A stretch of 64,000 nt of DNA. Origin: Prevotella sp. (GTDB lineage Bacteria; Bacteroidota; Bacteroidia; Bacteroidales; Bacteroidaceae). Below are positions 25,766 to 34,047 of this stretch, in pieces (the stretch's first letter is position 1; each line of letters begins with the position of its first letter). The notes under the pieces were generated by a model that saw nothing but the letters and a program-made list of their open reading frames with translations, was not told the origin of the DNA and did no database searches. A program made the translations under genes and the position numbers. The DNA is taken from contig JAFPWS010000032.1 in assembly GCA_017412705.1 (NCBI GenBank), positions 62,001 to 126,000 of the forward strand. Reading direction: 5' to 3'.

Positions 25766-27264
25766 CTGTTCAGCGTCAATAGTTGGTCCATGTGTTCACG
25801 CCCGTTGCTCAGTCTGGGCACCTTGTTCTGGCCACCCAGCTTGCCGCGCAGCCTCAGCCAGTCGTTGAAGAGCCCCCGGCGGGCCTTGACTATCTCCAGA
25901 GGCTGCAGCGTGATGTCCTTGTACCGCTTCGCCTCGTAGTCGCTGTTCAACTGCTGCAGCCTCTCGTCGAGCAGCCGTGCGAAACGGGCCATGTCCTGGG
26001 GCTCCCTCGAGAACTCGACGAGCCACTGGTGGCGACACTTGGCGTTGGCATCCATGAAGACCGGCGCCGCCGTGTATTCCAACACCTCCGCCCCCGTCTG
26101 CTCGCAGGCGTAAGCCAGGCCCTGCTCGGCATTGTCCACGATAAGCTCCTCGCCAAAGGCGTTGATGAAGCTCTTCGTGCGTCCGCTGATGACGAACTTG
26201 TAGGGGTTGGTCGAGGTGAAGCGCACGGTGTCGCCTATCATGTAGCGCCACAAGCCGCACGACGTGGAGATAAGCATGGCGTAGTTCCTGTCCTTCTGCA
26301 CGCCCCACAGCGGGACTATGGCGCCTCCGCTTTCGCCGGAGAGCTCCTGGAACTCGTAGAACACGCCATAGTCCAGCATCAGCAGCATTGCCTTGTCGGC
26401 AGGGTCGTCCTGCAGTCCGAAGAAGCCCTCGCTGGCGTTGTACGTCTCCATATAGTGCATGTCGGGCTTGCCAATGAGCTGCTCGTACTGCTTCCGGTAG
26501 GGCGTGAAGGCCACACCCCCGTGGAAGAACACCTCCAGGTTGGGCCACACCTCCTCCACGCGGCTCTTGCCCGTCATCTCCATCATGCAGTCCAGCACTG
26601 AGAGCATCCACGACGGCACGCCGCTGATGTTCGTCACATTCTTCGTCATGGCCTCGCGGGCTATGCGCTCGCGCTTCACCTCGAAGTCCTGCAGCAGGGC
26701 CGTCTCCTTCCTCGGCACACGCACCAGGTTGGCCAGGGGGTTGATGTTCTCTATCAGTATGGCAGACAGGTCGCCCACCAGCGAGCCCGGTAGGTTGTAG
26801 TTGGGCGCATGGCTGCCGCCCAGTATCAGCGCACGCCCGTCGAAGAGGCGGCTCTGCGGGTTGTTCCTCAGATAGAGCGCCACCGTGTCGTAGCCGCCCG
26901 CATAGTGCACCCTCTGCAGACCCTCGCTGCTGACGGGTATGAACTTCGACTTGTCATTCGTCGTGCCGCTCGACTTGGCATACCACCTGACGCGTCCCGG
27001 CCACAGCACGTCGTGCTCACCGTGGCGCATGCGGTCTATCCGTCCCTTCAGCTCCTCGTAGGTGTTCACCGGGTTGAACCTCGCAAAGTCCTCGTAGCCC
27101 TTCGTCGTCAGAAAGCCGTGTTCACGGCCGTACTCCGTGTCCCTGGCCACACGCAAAAGATGGTGCAGCACCCTGCGCTGCAACTGCTCGCCCTGCGTCT
27201 GGTGCTTCTCCAGTTCCCGCATGCGCGAGGTGAATATATGTCTTACTAAACCCGTTAAGTTCAT
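25762..27264 (-). CDS. GH3 auxin-responsive-promoter family acyl-adenylate-type enzyme
   Basis: This 500-residue soluble protein has the ATP/AMP-binding loop AKSSGTTNDKSKFIP (SSGTTN at about 99-104), YMETYNASEGFFGLQDD and IVPLWGVQKDRNYAMLIST, features of the GH3 branch of the adenylate-forming superfamily. Plant GH3 enzymes join amino acids to acyl hormones; bacterial members have no assigned substrate. It is the first gene of the four-gene operon, with a clear TATCTTTG box upstream and a 4-base overlap with the lipoprotein gene. Linkage with two envelope proteins suggests modification of an envelope or lipid-like acid, which is inference. Confidence 0.82.
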   Translation of the reverse strand: MNLTGLVRHIFTSRMRELEKHQTQGEQLQRRVLHHLLRVARDTEYGREHGFLTTKGYEDFARFNPVNTYEELKGRIDRMRHGEHDVLWPGRVRWYAKSSGTTNDKSKFIPVSSEGLQRVHYAGGYDTVALYLRNNPQSRLFDGRALILGGSHAPNYNLPGSLVGDLSAILIENINPLANLVRVPRKETALLQDFEVKRERIAREAMTKNVTNISGVPSWMLSVLDCMMEMTGKSRVEEVWPNLEVFFHGGVAFTPYRKQYEQLIGKPDMHYMETYNASEGFFGLQDDPADKAMLLMLDYGVFYEFQELSGESGGAIVPLWGVQKDRNYAMLISTSCGLWRYMIGDTVRFTSTNPYKFVISGRTKSFINAFGEELIVDNAEQGLAYACEQTGAEVLEYTAAPVFMDANAKCRHQWLVEFSREPQDMARFARLLDERLQQLNSDYEAKRYKDITLQPLEIVKARRGLFNDWLRLRGKLGGQNKVPRLSNGREHMDQLLTLNR

Positions 27265-27287
27265 TGTTCTGCCTGTCTATCGAGGTG

Positions 27288-27295
27288 CAAAGATA
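27288..27295 (-). promoter_or_regulatory. Putative -7 box for the GH3-like operon
   Basis: The minus strand reads TATCTTTG followed by CACC, 24 bases before the ATG at 27264. A short inverted repeat (AAACTTC and GAAGTTT, 27301-27323) sits just upstream, where a -33 box would be, and no clean -33 TTTG is seen. Confidence 0.55.
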
Positions 27296-27357
27296 AACAT
27301 AAACTTCCGTAACCACCGAAGTTTTTACGTTTTTTTTGCTTAATAAGGCAAAATAAA

Positions 27358-27381
27358 CGGGCAGAAGCCCCAGTTTGCCCG
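27358..27381 (-). terminator. Putative terminator after the anti-sigma-like gene
   Basis: CGGGCA (27358-27363) pairs with TGCCCG (27376-27381). On the minus strand the hairpin is followed by TTTATTTT, and it begins five bases after the stop of the 27386-28501 gene. A T-run on the other side could also allow plus-strand termination. Confidence 0.55.
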
Positions 27382-27385
27382 GTTT

Positions 27386-28501
27386 TTACTTGTTAAGATA
27401 CATGCGAAGCCCGAACTCGATGGAGGGGGCGAAGCGATGTTCCTTGTAGTAGTGCTCCAATTGAGTGCCGTCATTGAAGAAATAGCCTAAGGAGGGCTCT
27501 AAGTACAAACCGAACTGGCGGGTGATGCCAAATTCAGCACCTAACGCTGCTCCCAGTGACCATTGCCAGGGCTTTTCGTTCAAACACTTCTCCAGCATCA
27601 CCTGACCTGAGACGTAAAAGCTGAATCGACTCGTTGACCACAAGTTCCAGCTTATGCCAAGAGGAATGCCTAAATAACAGAGTTTCTGTGTTAAGGAGAA
27701 ATTTTTATAAAGGTTGGAACTGAACTCAGAATATAGATAAGTGTAGTTGAGTCCGCTGAAGAGTGACAGTCGATTGTTCAACTGGTACTGTATGCTCAGG
27801 CCCAGACGGATGGGCAGACGATGGTTGACCAACGCGCCAGTCTGTTCTTCGTGTTGACTTGATTGTTCTTGCTCATAATGAGAGTTTGCCATTTGCGCTT
27901 TTACATTGCTGATCATATCTGTTCTCCCAAAGGTTCGTGCAGCAAGAAGTCCGCCTGAAGCATTCACACCAAGCGACCACTTTGCAGACGATGACTTCAA
28001 GATAGGGCCACTGTCCCTGTTAGGTGTTAAGCGAAGGGACTGCTGATGACCTTCAACATGGTCTTGCTGCTGCTCTGTGACTTGATCTTGGGGAACAGGT
28101 TGTTGATGCTCCGTTAAAGCTGTATCTTGGAGGATAGTTTCCGATTTATCCTGACGTAAAGAATGCGAGGGGCGTGCCATCTCTTCGGCTCTCAGATTCT
28201 GACAGACAGCATCGTCAGCTTTCTGAGTCTGGTGAACGACGCTGAGTGGTTGCTTTTGCTGGATGACATTATGTATCCTATTGTCATGATGGTTATCGAA
28301 GTGATAAACGGTAAAGAGTCCGACAAGTGCCAGAAGGATAGCCGCTATTGCCCAGCGATGCCAACCAATGACTGCTGGCTGACGAACAGGCTCCGTCTGG
28401 AAGCCCATCTGCTTGCTGATGTCTTCCCAAAGTCCTGCTGGGGGCTCTGCCTTGTGCCCCTCGAGTCTTTGTCTAAGTTGGTCTGTCCAGTCTTCTTTCA
28501 T
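27386..28501 (-). CDS. Putative anti-sigma factor fused to a beta-barrel-like C-terminal domain
   Basis: This 371-residue protein has three parts. Residues 1-45 are cytoplasmic-looking with PAGLWEDISKQM, similar to the short N-termini that follow ECF sigma genes in Bacteroidota. Residues about 48-66 form one membrane helix (WAIAAILLALVGLFTVYHF). After a Gln-rich linker, residues 170-371 are beta-rich and barrel-like (SLGVNASGGLLAA, LGLSIQYQLNNRLSLFSGLNY, ending FAPSIEFGLRMYL). It overlaps the sigma-factor gene by ATGA, so a sigma/anti-sigma pair is the natural reading. An inner-membrane helix and an outer-membrane barrel in one chain is topologically odd; the C-terminal part may instead be a periplasmic beta domain. 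Confidence 0.65.
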   Translation of the reverse strand: MKEDWTDQLRQRLEGHKAEPPAGLWEDISKQMGFQTEPVRQPAVIGWHRWAIAAILLALVGLFTVYHFDNHHDNRIHNVIQQKQPLSVVHQTQKADDAVCQNLRAEEMARPSHSLRQDKSETILQDTALTEHQQPVPQDQVTEQQQDHVEGHQQSLRLTPNRDSGPILKSSSAKWSLGVNASGGLLAARTFGRTDMISNVKAQMANSHYEQEQSSQHEEQTGALVNHRLPIRLGLSIQYQLNNRLSLFSGLNYTYLYSEFSSNLYKNFSLTQKLCYLGIPLGISWNLWSTSRFSFYVSGQVMLEKCLNEKPWQWSLGAALGAEFGITRQFGLYLEPSLGYFFNDGTQLEHYYKEHRFAPSIEFGLRMYLNK

Positions 28502-29040
28502 CGTTGTTTGTCTGTTATTTCCTTAATTCGTTTTGCCAATAGCCGTTTGGCGTAAAAGAGTTGTGAGGCTGATGTGGCCTCGCTGATTCCCAGTAGTTCT
28601 GCAATCTGCCTGTGTGAGTAACCCTCGAAGACGAAGAGGTTCAGCACCGTTCGATAGCCGTTAGGAAGTTCACGAATCAGCTGGTGCAGATCGTCAGGCG
28701 ATATCCTTTCCGGTTCTGGTTCCTCTTCGAACTCAGCTTGCAGGTTTACTGCCTCGTGTTCTATAAACAGCAGTTTCCTTCTGTTTTTCAGATAACTAAG
28801 AGCCTCGTTTGCCACAACCTTCTTCATCCAGCCTCTGAAAGATGCTTCACCTTGATACTCCAGACTTTCGACGGATGTGAATATCTTCACGAAACTATTT
28901 TGTAGCACGTCCTTGGCATCGTTCTCCTGAGGCACATAACGATAGCAGACCGATGAAAGCTCCTCAACGTACCGCTGATAAAGCTCCGTCATCGCCCTTT
29001 GGTCTTTCTGCCGTATGCGTTCGACGAGTTGTCTGACCAT
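28498..29040 (-). CDS. ECF-type sigma factor
   Basis: This 180-residue sigma factor has region 2 at about 10-80 (MTELYQRYVEELSSVCYRYV, then DAKDVLQNSFVKIF) and region 4 at about 115-170 (GYRTVLNLFVFEGYSHRQ, then IAELLGISEATSASQ). It probably responds to an envelope signal through the membrane-anchored partner downstream, whose ATG overlaps its stop. The promoter region at 29041-29179 is shared with a divergent lipoprotein gene and holds a perfect 12-bp inverted repeat, a candidate control site. Confidence 0.88.
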   Translation of the reverse strand: MVRQLVERIRQKDQRAMTELYQRYVEELSSVCYRYVPQENDAKDVLQNSFVKIFTSVESLEYQGEASFRGWMKKVVANEALSYLKNRRKLLFIEHEAVNLQAEFEEEPEPERISPDDLHQLIRELPNGYRTVLNLFVFEGYSHRQIAELLGISEATSASQLFYAKRLLAKRIKEITDKQR

Positions 29041-29179
29041 TAGTTTTCTCTTACGTCTACATTATTAATTCAAAATTACGCAAATCTTGTATGCCTTAGC
29101 TTGCTTTTTAGATTCTTTAACGCGTCGACATACAAGATTTTCCCCATTTCCGTATTATATTTGCAAAACATTTGAAAGT
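29041..29179. promoter_or_regulatory. Divergent promoter region with a 12-bp inverted repeat
   Basis: Minus-strand TAATTTTG at 29071-29078 fits a promoter of the sigma gene; plus-strand TATATTTG at 29156-29163 fits one for the lipoprotein gene at 29180. Between the two boxes lie AAATCTTGTATG (29082-29093) and its exact reverse complement CATACAAGATTT (29129-29140). Each arm lies just upstream of one promoter, so a regulator or the sigma factor itself could link both genes. Confidence 0.6.
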
Positions 29180-29740
29180 ATGAAGAAGATAAACATCATT
29201 TGGATAAGCGCGCTTCTGCTGATGCTGACAGGATGCAGCAGCGATGATGAAATTGTAATTGAAAAAGATGAGCATGGCGGTATTGTGTATAGTGGATATG
29301 CATATCAGGACATTGATGAATCTGACCCTTTGTCTGTATTCTTCGGAGAGGAACTGCATAACCCTTATTGGGACGACTCTGGAAATGAATACAAAACCTT
29401 CTTCGAGCAAGGCAAGTGGGATGACGAAACTATCCTAGTCATCAATAACCAAAAAGAGTTTCAAGAAGCTTATATGGGAACAAAGAATCTGCCTATTGTG
29501 GATTTCAACGAGTATACACTCGTTATTGGAAGAACCTGGGGTTACGCTTGTTCAAGTAAGCTATCTGAAATCATCTTGAATGACAATAGTCTCAACTATG
29601 AACTGGAGACAAAAATATATCACTATGTTGATAGGCTTGCTCCTGCTGCAATAGAAGATATTTTTTATTGGCGTTTGTATCCTAAACTTGCACTAAAACC
29701 AATTATTCCCAAACGTACAATGATAGACGTGCATGGATAA
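29180..29740 (+). CDS. Small lipoprotein of unknown function (weak PrcB-like resemblance)
   Basis: This 186-residue lipoprotein has the lipobox MLTGC (Cys after LLLMLTG), followed by SSDDE. The middle part (ETILVINNQKEFQEAYMG, then IVDFNEYTLVIGRTW) resembles the PrcB-type domain of protease-complex subunits, with a 'do not retain' acidic start typical of surface-exposed Bacteroidota lipoproteins (SSDDEIVIEKDE). The resemblance is weak and from memory. The gene sits 20 bp before a serpin lipoprotein gene, so a protease-related role would fit, but this is inference. Confidence 0.6.
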   Translation: MKKINIIWISALLLMLTGCSSDDEIVIEKDEHGGIVYSGYAYQDIDESDPLSVFFGEELHNPYWDDSGNEYKTFFEQGKWDDETILVINNQKEFQEAYMGTKNLPIVDFNEYTLVIGRTWGYACSSKLSEIILNDNSLNYELETKIYHYVDRLAPAAIEDIFYWRLYPKLALKPIIPKRTMIDVHG

Positions 29741-29760
29741 CCATAAACAATGAATTGAAT

Positions 29761-31077
29761 ATGAAAGAGAATCTGTTATTGATTTCAGTAGCCATGTTGG
29801 GCAGCATGATACTGTCGTGTTCGTCTTCAGACGATGCAACAGAAGATCTTGGGGAAGCCAAGAAGGTGGTTAATATGCTGTCAGAGTCCCAGCCCATCCA
29901 ACTGACGGAGGCGCAGATTGTGTTTGCCAATGATAACAATCAGTTTACGCTAAACTTCCTCAACACCGTTAACAATGCCGACAAGAGTGGCAAGAGTTTC
30001 ATCTACTCGCCGCTGAGCATCACCTACGTATTAAGTATGGTGAACGATGCAGCCATAGGGCAGACAGAACAGGAGTTGGAGCAGACATTAGGCTTCCACG
30101 AGGGAGGAATAAAGGCTGTAAACGACTATTGCAAGAAGCTCATCGAGGGCCTGCCAAAGGTAGACAGCAATGTGAAACTCGACATCGCCAACGCCATTTT
30201 CCTGAACAAGAACTACACGCTGAAGGAGCAGTTCCAGAAGGATATGCAGACCTACTACGACGCGAAGGCTGAGGCCCTCGACTTCTCATCGCCACAGACT
30301 CTCAGCCACATCAACGGCTGGTGCAACGAGAAGACCAATGGCATGATTCCCACTATACTCGACAAGGTAAAACCCAATATGGTGTCTTATCTGCTCAATG
30401 CCATTTATTTCAAGGCTGACTGGGCTTCGAAGTTCGATGTCCAGAATACCAAGACGGAGACCTTTACAACTGAAAACGGCTCTACCCAGCTGCCCCTGAT
30501 GCACCAGAACGTGCTCATCAGCTATCTGAAGACCGGCAAATACTCTGCTGTCATCATCCCATACGGCTCAGGACTTTGGAACATGACTGTCCTGCTACCA
30601 GAGAATGGCAAGACTACGGACGACGTCATCAAGGACATCACGCAGAACAATCCCTCCATGCTGAACAATCGTGGATGGTGCGGTACAGGCAGCGATACTT
30701 TTGCTGCCTACGAGGTGGACCTGAAACTGCCTCGCTTCGAGACCAGATCTGATACTGACGATTTTGGAGTTAACGGTCTTATCGACCTGCTGAAGCCGAT
30801 GGGCATCCAGCTGGCCTTCGACTCTTATCATGCAGAGATTCCGAATATGGCCAATGTACCCGTCTATGTCGCCATGATGCGACAGAAGGCTGCCATCAAG
30901 GTCAACGAGGAAGGCTCTGAGGCCACAGCAGTCACGGTGGCAGGGATGATGGAAAAATCAGCTGGTCCAATAGAATATCCCAAGGCCACGTTCCACGCCA
31001 ATCGTCCCTTCGTCTACGTCATTCGAGAACAGTCTTCTGGCGTCATCCTCTTCGTAGGTAAGTTCACAGGAAAATAA
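29761..31077 (+). CDS. Serpin-family lipoprotein protease inhibitor
   Basis: This 438-residue lipoprotein (lipobox MILSC followed by SSSDD) contains a full serpin fold: NFLNTVNNADKSGKSFIYSP, NAIYFKADWASKFD, and the C-terminal HANRPFVYVIREQSSGVILFVGK. The reactive-centre hinge reads NEEGSEATAVTVAGMM, with Gly at P15 and small residues at P14-P9, as in inhibitory serpins. Counting from P15 places Lys-Ser (EKSAG) at P1-P1', predicting trypsin-like targets. The acidic residues after the lipid Cys suggest surface exposure. The ATG at 29761 is preferred over a TTG six bases upstream. It probably shares a transcript with the lipoprotein before it. Confidence 0.88.
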   Translation: MKENLLLISVAMLGSMILSCSSSDDATEDLGEAKKVVNMLSESQPIQLTEAQIVFANDNNQFTLNFLNTVNNADKSGKSFIYSPLSITYVLSMVNDAAIGQTEQELEQTLGFHEGGIKAVNDYCKKLIEGLPKVDSNVKLDIANAIFLNKNYTLKEQFQKDMQTYYDAKAEALDFSSPQTLSHINGWCNEKTNGMIPTILDKVKPNMVSYLLNAIYFKADWASKFDVQNTKTETFTTENGSTQLPLMHQNVLISYLKTGKYSAVIIPYGSGLWNMTVLLPENGKTTDDVIKDITQNNPSMLNNRGWCGTGSDTFAAYEVDLKLPRFETRSDTDDFGVNGLIDLLKPMGIQLAFDSYHAEIPNMANVPVYVAMMRQKAAIKVNEEGSEATAVTVAGMMEKSAGPIEYPKATFHANRPFVYVIREQSSGVILFVGKFTGK

Positions 31078-31188
31078 ACAGGAAGCCGCATCATTTTGTG
31101 ATTACCTCCGTTTCGAAACCATTTCCAAACGTACCAATAAGGGGTAAAGGTGGTAGCATCGAGGGACAAAGGTACGCCCTAAGCATCG

Positions 31189-31270
31189 TTTGCCTATGGC
31201 CAAAAGATCGTACGCCTATAGGCAAAAAATATTTCGCCTGCAGGCAAAAGTTGTTATGCCTGTAGGCAAA
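31189..31270. repeat. Four palindromic units at exact 22-bp spacing
   Basis: The cores GCCTATGGC (31192), GCCTATAGGC (31214), GCCTGCAGGC (31236) and GCCTGTAGGC (31258) lie exactly 22 bp apart and are each followed by an A-rich run. The array lies in the convergent gap between the serpin gene and rnc. The 100 bp before it (31078-31188) holds nothing else that I can recognise. Confidence 0.8.
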
Positions 31271-31293
31271 ATCAGACATACCATCGCGGGATT

Positions 31294-32286
31294 CTATCCT
31301 TCAGCGAACGCTGCTGCCTCGGCTTCGGCGATGATGTCCTCACGGGACTTCTGGCGGGGTGTGGCGGTGGCGTCGTCGAGGGTCGGCGGGGGGTCGGCGT
31401 CGGGGGTCGTCTGGCTGGCAGGCGCTGGCGTGGGCTGGCGGACGATGAGGTCGACTTGTTCCTTTTCCGGGTCGGGGACGCTCATGACGGGCTGCTCCTC
31501 CATCTTGGTGCGGTTGCCCTTGGCGGCAAAGACGGCATCGATGAACTGGGGCTCGCGGCGCAGGCGCTGCAGGGTGTCCTTGGAGGCTTTCTGGTGGCTC
31601 TCCTTCTTGGAATAGCCGGTGCCGGTGCACCCCTCGATGTCCTCGATGAACACCTGGGTGGTGAAGACGGGGCTGCCGGTCTCACGGTCCTTGTCTTGTG
31701 CGAGCTCGCGGAACTCAAGCCTGACGCGGTTCTTCTGGCTCCACTCTAACAGCTTGGACTTGAAGTTGACTTCCTTGTAGGCCACCTTGTCGATGTTGAT
31801 GAGCTGCGCCAGGATGCGCTTCTCCATGAAGCGCATGCAGGCGTCGTAGCCGCGGTCCAGGTAGATGGCTCCCACCAGGGCCTCGAAGGCGTTGCCGCTC
31901 TTGTAGCTGTTGTGCGAGGTGGAGTGGTCGGCGGACTTGACCAGGCGGTCGATGCCCATCTCCTGGGCCAGCTTGCCCAGCGTGTTGCGGCTGACGAGCT
32001 TGGAGCGGGTGTTGGTCAGGAAGCCCTCGCGCTTGCCGTCGAAGTGGCGGAAGACGATGTCGCCCACCACGGCGTCGAGGATGGCGTCGCCCAGGAACTC
32101 CAGACGCTCGTTGTTGACGGGGCGCCCCTTCTCGTTGCGCCGTCCGGCGCTCTTGTGCAGCAGGGCCTGCTTGTAGACGTCGATGTTGCGGGGGTAGAAG
32201 CCCAGGATGTCGTAGAGGGTTGAGAAAAGCTCCTTCTCCTTGCGGAAAGGGAGCTTTACCCGGTCAATAATGTCTGTCAGGTTCAT
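31294..32286 (-). CDS. rnc: Ribonuclease III with C-terminal extension
   Basis: This 330-residue protein has the RNase III signature NNERLEFLGDAILDAVVGD with the catalytic acids and the second acidic site GNAFEALVGAIYLDRG. The double-stranded RNA-binding domain follows at about 175-245 (GTGYSKKESHQKASKDTLQRL). Residues about 270-330 are a Pro/Thr/Asp-rich low-complexity tail (TPAPASQTTPDADPPPTLDD), longer than in E. coli RNase III (226 residues). It processes rRNA precursors and other duplex RNA. It starts three bases after fabF ends, in an acpP-fabF-rnc operon typical of Bacteroidota. Confidence 0.93.
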   Translation of the reverse strand: MNLTDIIDRVKLPFRKEKELFSTLYDILGFYPRNIDVYKQALLHKSAGRRNEKGRPVNNERLEFLGDAILDAVVGDIVFRHFDGKREGFLTNTRSKLVSRNTLGKLAQEMGIDRLVKSADHSTSHNSYKSGNAFEALVGAIYLDRGYDACMRFMEKRILAQLINIDKVAYKEVNFKSKLLEWSQKNRVRLEFRELAQDKDRETGSPVFTTQVFIEDIEGCTGTGYSKKESHQKASKDTLQRLRREPQFIDAVFAAKGNRTKMEEQPVMSVPDPEKEQVDLIVRQPTPAPASQTTPDADPPPTLDDATATPRQKSREDIIAEAEAAAFAEG

Positions 32287-32289
32287 TGT

Positions 32290-33552
32290 TTACGCTGTGT
32301 ACTTCTTGAATACCACGCAGGCGTTGTGCCCGCCGAAACCGAAGGTGTTGCTGAGTGCTGCACGGACCTCGCGCCTCTGGGCCTTGTTGAAGGTGAAGTT
32401 GAGGTTGTAGTCTATCTCCTCGTCACGGTCGTCGTCGTCGTGGTTGATGGTGGGGGGGACGATGTCGTTCTGTACGGCCAGGACGGCGGCCATGGCCTCT
32501 ACGGCACCGGCAGCGCCCAAGAGGTGGCCCGTCATCGACTTGGTCGACGAGATGTTCAGCTTGTAGGCTGCATCGCCGAAGACGTCCTTGATGGCCTTTG
32601 CCTCGGAGATGTCGCCGACATGGGTGGAGGTGCCGTGCACGTTGATGTAGTCAATGTCCTCGGGCTTCATGCCGGCATCCTCAAGGGCGTTCTGCATCAC
32701 CAGCTTGGCTCCCAAGCCCTCAGGATGGGAGGCGGTGATGTGGTGGGCGTCGGCACTCATGCCTGCTCCGACCATCTCAGCATAGATCTTGGCACCGCGG
32801 GCCTTGGCATGCTCCAGCTCCTCGAGAATGAGACAGCCTGCTCCCTCGCCCATGATGAAGCCGTCGCGGCTGGCGCTGAACGGGCGGCTGGCCTTCTGGG
32901 GCTCGTCATTGCGGGTGGACAGGGCCTTCATGGCGTTGAAGCCGCCGACGCCCGTCTCGCAGACGGCGGCCTCGGCACCACCGGCAACGATAACGTTGGC
33001 CTTGCCCAGGCGAATGAGGTTAAAGGCGTCGGCCAGTGCGTTCGACGACGAGGCACAGGCGGAGGCCGTGATGTAGTTGGGGCCGTGGAAGCCGTACATG
33101 ATTGATATCTGACCGGCAGCGATGTCTGCTATCATCTTGGGAATGAAGAAGGGGTTGAACTTGGGGCCGTCCTCGCGATGGGCGCCATAGTAGCCCACCT
33201 CTTCCTCGAAGGTCTTGATGCCCCCGATGCCTACGCCATAGACGACACCGATGCGGTTCTTGTCTTCCTGCTCCAGGTCCATGGCGCTGTCGTCGACAGC
33301 CTGCTTGGCGGCAATGATGGCCAGCTGCGTGTAGCGGTCCATCTTGCGGGCCTCCTTGCGGTCGATGTATGCGTTGACGTCGAGGTTCTTCACCTCGCAT
33401 GCAAACTGTGTCTTGAACTTCGAAGCGTCGAACAGGGTAATAGGAGCGGCGCCGCTCTTACCCGCCAGCATGGACTCCCAGGTCTCCTTGGAGCTGTTGC
33501 CCAGCGGCGTAACGGCACCCATGCCTGTTACTACTACTCTTTTTAATTCCAT
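32290..33552 (-). CDS. fabF: Beta-ketoacyl-ACP synthase II
   Basis: This 420-residue housekeeping condensing enzyme begins MELKRVVVTGMGAVTPLG. The active-site Cys lies in YITASACASSSNALADA, the first His in NVHGTSTHVGD and the second in TKSMTGHLLGAAGAV. It elongates acyl-ACP during membrane fatty-acid synthesis. The neighbouring acpP and rnc are its usual partners. An 11-bp-stem hairpin lies in the 64-bp gap between acpP and fabF. It is more like standard FabF than the cluster enzyme at 8014-9237. Confidence 0.95.
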   Translation of the reverse strand: MELKRVVVTGMGAVTPLGNSSKETWESMLAGKSGAAPITLFDASKFKTQFACEVKNLDVNAYIDRKEARKMDRYTQLAIIAAKQAVDDSAMDLEQEDKNRIGVVYGVGIGGIKTFEEEVGYYGAHREDGPKFNPFFIPKMIADIAAGQISIMYGFHGPNYITASACASSSNALADAFNLIRLGKANVIVAGGAEAAVCETGVGGFNAMKALSTRNDEPQKASRPFSASRDGFIMGEGAGCLILEELEHAKARGAKIYAEMVGAGMSADAHHITASHPEGLGAKLVMQNALEDAGMKPEDIDYINVHGTSTHVGDISEAKAIKDVFGDAAYKLNISSTKSMTGHLLGAAGAVEAMAAVLAVQNDIVPPTINHDDDDRDEEIDYNLNFTFNKAQRREVRAALSNTFGFGGHNACVVFKKYTA

Positions 33553-33572
33553 AAACTGACTTTAAAGCATAA

Positions 33573-33598
33573 GGGTTGCTTCGAACCCGAAGCAACCC
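33573..33598 (-). terminator. Hairpin between acpP and fabF, possible attenuator
   Basis: GGGTTGCTTCG (33573-33583) pairs perfectly with CGAAGCAACCC (33588-33598) around a 4-base loop. On the minus strand it lies about 18 bases after the acpP stop and is followed by TTATGCTTT rather than a strong U-run. It could partly terminate transcription, making acpP more abundant than fabF, or protect the acpP transcript end. Confidence 0.6.
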
Positions 33599-33616
33599 CT
33601 ATGTTGTTACTGATAT

Positions 33617-33853
33617 TTATTTTGCGTTCTCCTCGATGTAGGCGATAGCGTCGCCAACGGTACCAATCTTCTCAGCCTTGTCGTCGGGGATAGAGATACC
33701 GAACTCCTTCTCAAACTCCATGATGAGCTCTACGGTATCCAATGAGTCAGCACCCAGGTCGTTGGTAAAACTTGCCTCGGGCTTGACCTCTGCTTCGTCC
33801 ACACCGAGCTTGTCCACGATAATTGTCTTTACTTTGCTTTCAATTTCTGACAT
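33617..33853 (-). CDS. acpP: Acyl carrier protein (housekeeping)
   Basis: This 78-residue acidic protein has the phosphopantetheine site [17 protein letters not shown], with modified Ser at about residue 37. It carries acyl chains for fatty-acid synthesis. It is first of acpP-fabF-rnc. A near-consensus -7 box (TTACTTTG, minus strand, 33931-33938) lies about 80 bases upstream of the ATG. The rest of the 194-bp gap to pdxB (33854-34047) is AT-rich and holds no other recognisable feature. Confidence 0.95.
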   Translation of the reverse strand: MSEIESKVKTIIVDKLGVDEAEVKPEASFTNDLGADSLDTVELIMEFEKEFGISIPDDKAEKIGTVGDAIAYIEENAK

Positions 33854-34047
33854 AATCTTTCTCTTTAAAATGTTAATAATTGATTTCTCTTTTTAACTGA
33901 CGCCAACCCGAAAAAGCGGCTTAGCGGGTGCAAAGTAACACATTTTTATGGAATTACGCAAATAAAATGAAGAAAAAAGCGCATTTTTTTGCACAACACC
34001 CCCCACATTGTGCACTTTTCATACATCAAAAAAGTACTTTTCCAACA

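Noticed and set aside
25796..26611. 271-codon minus-strand frame within the GH3-like gene
   Set aside because: Same strand but shifted frame; the true frame carries the SSGTTN loop and continuous family sequence.
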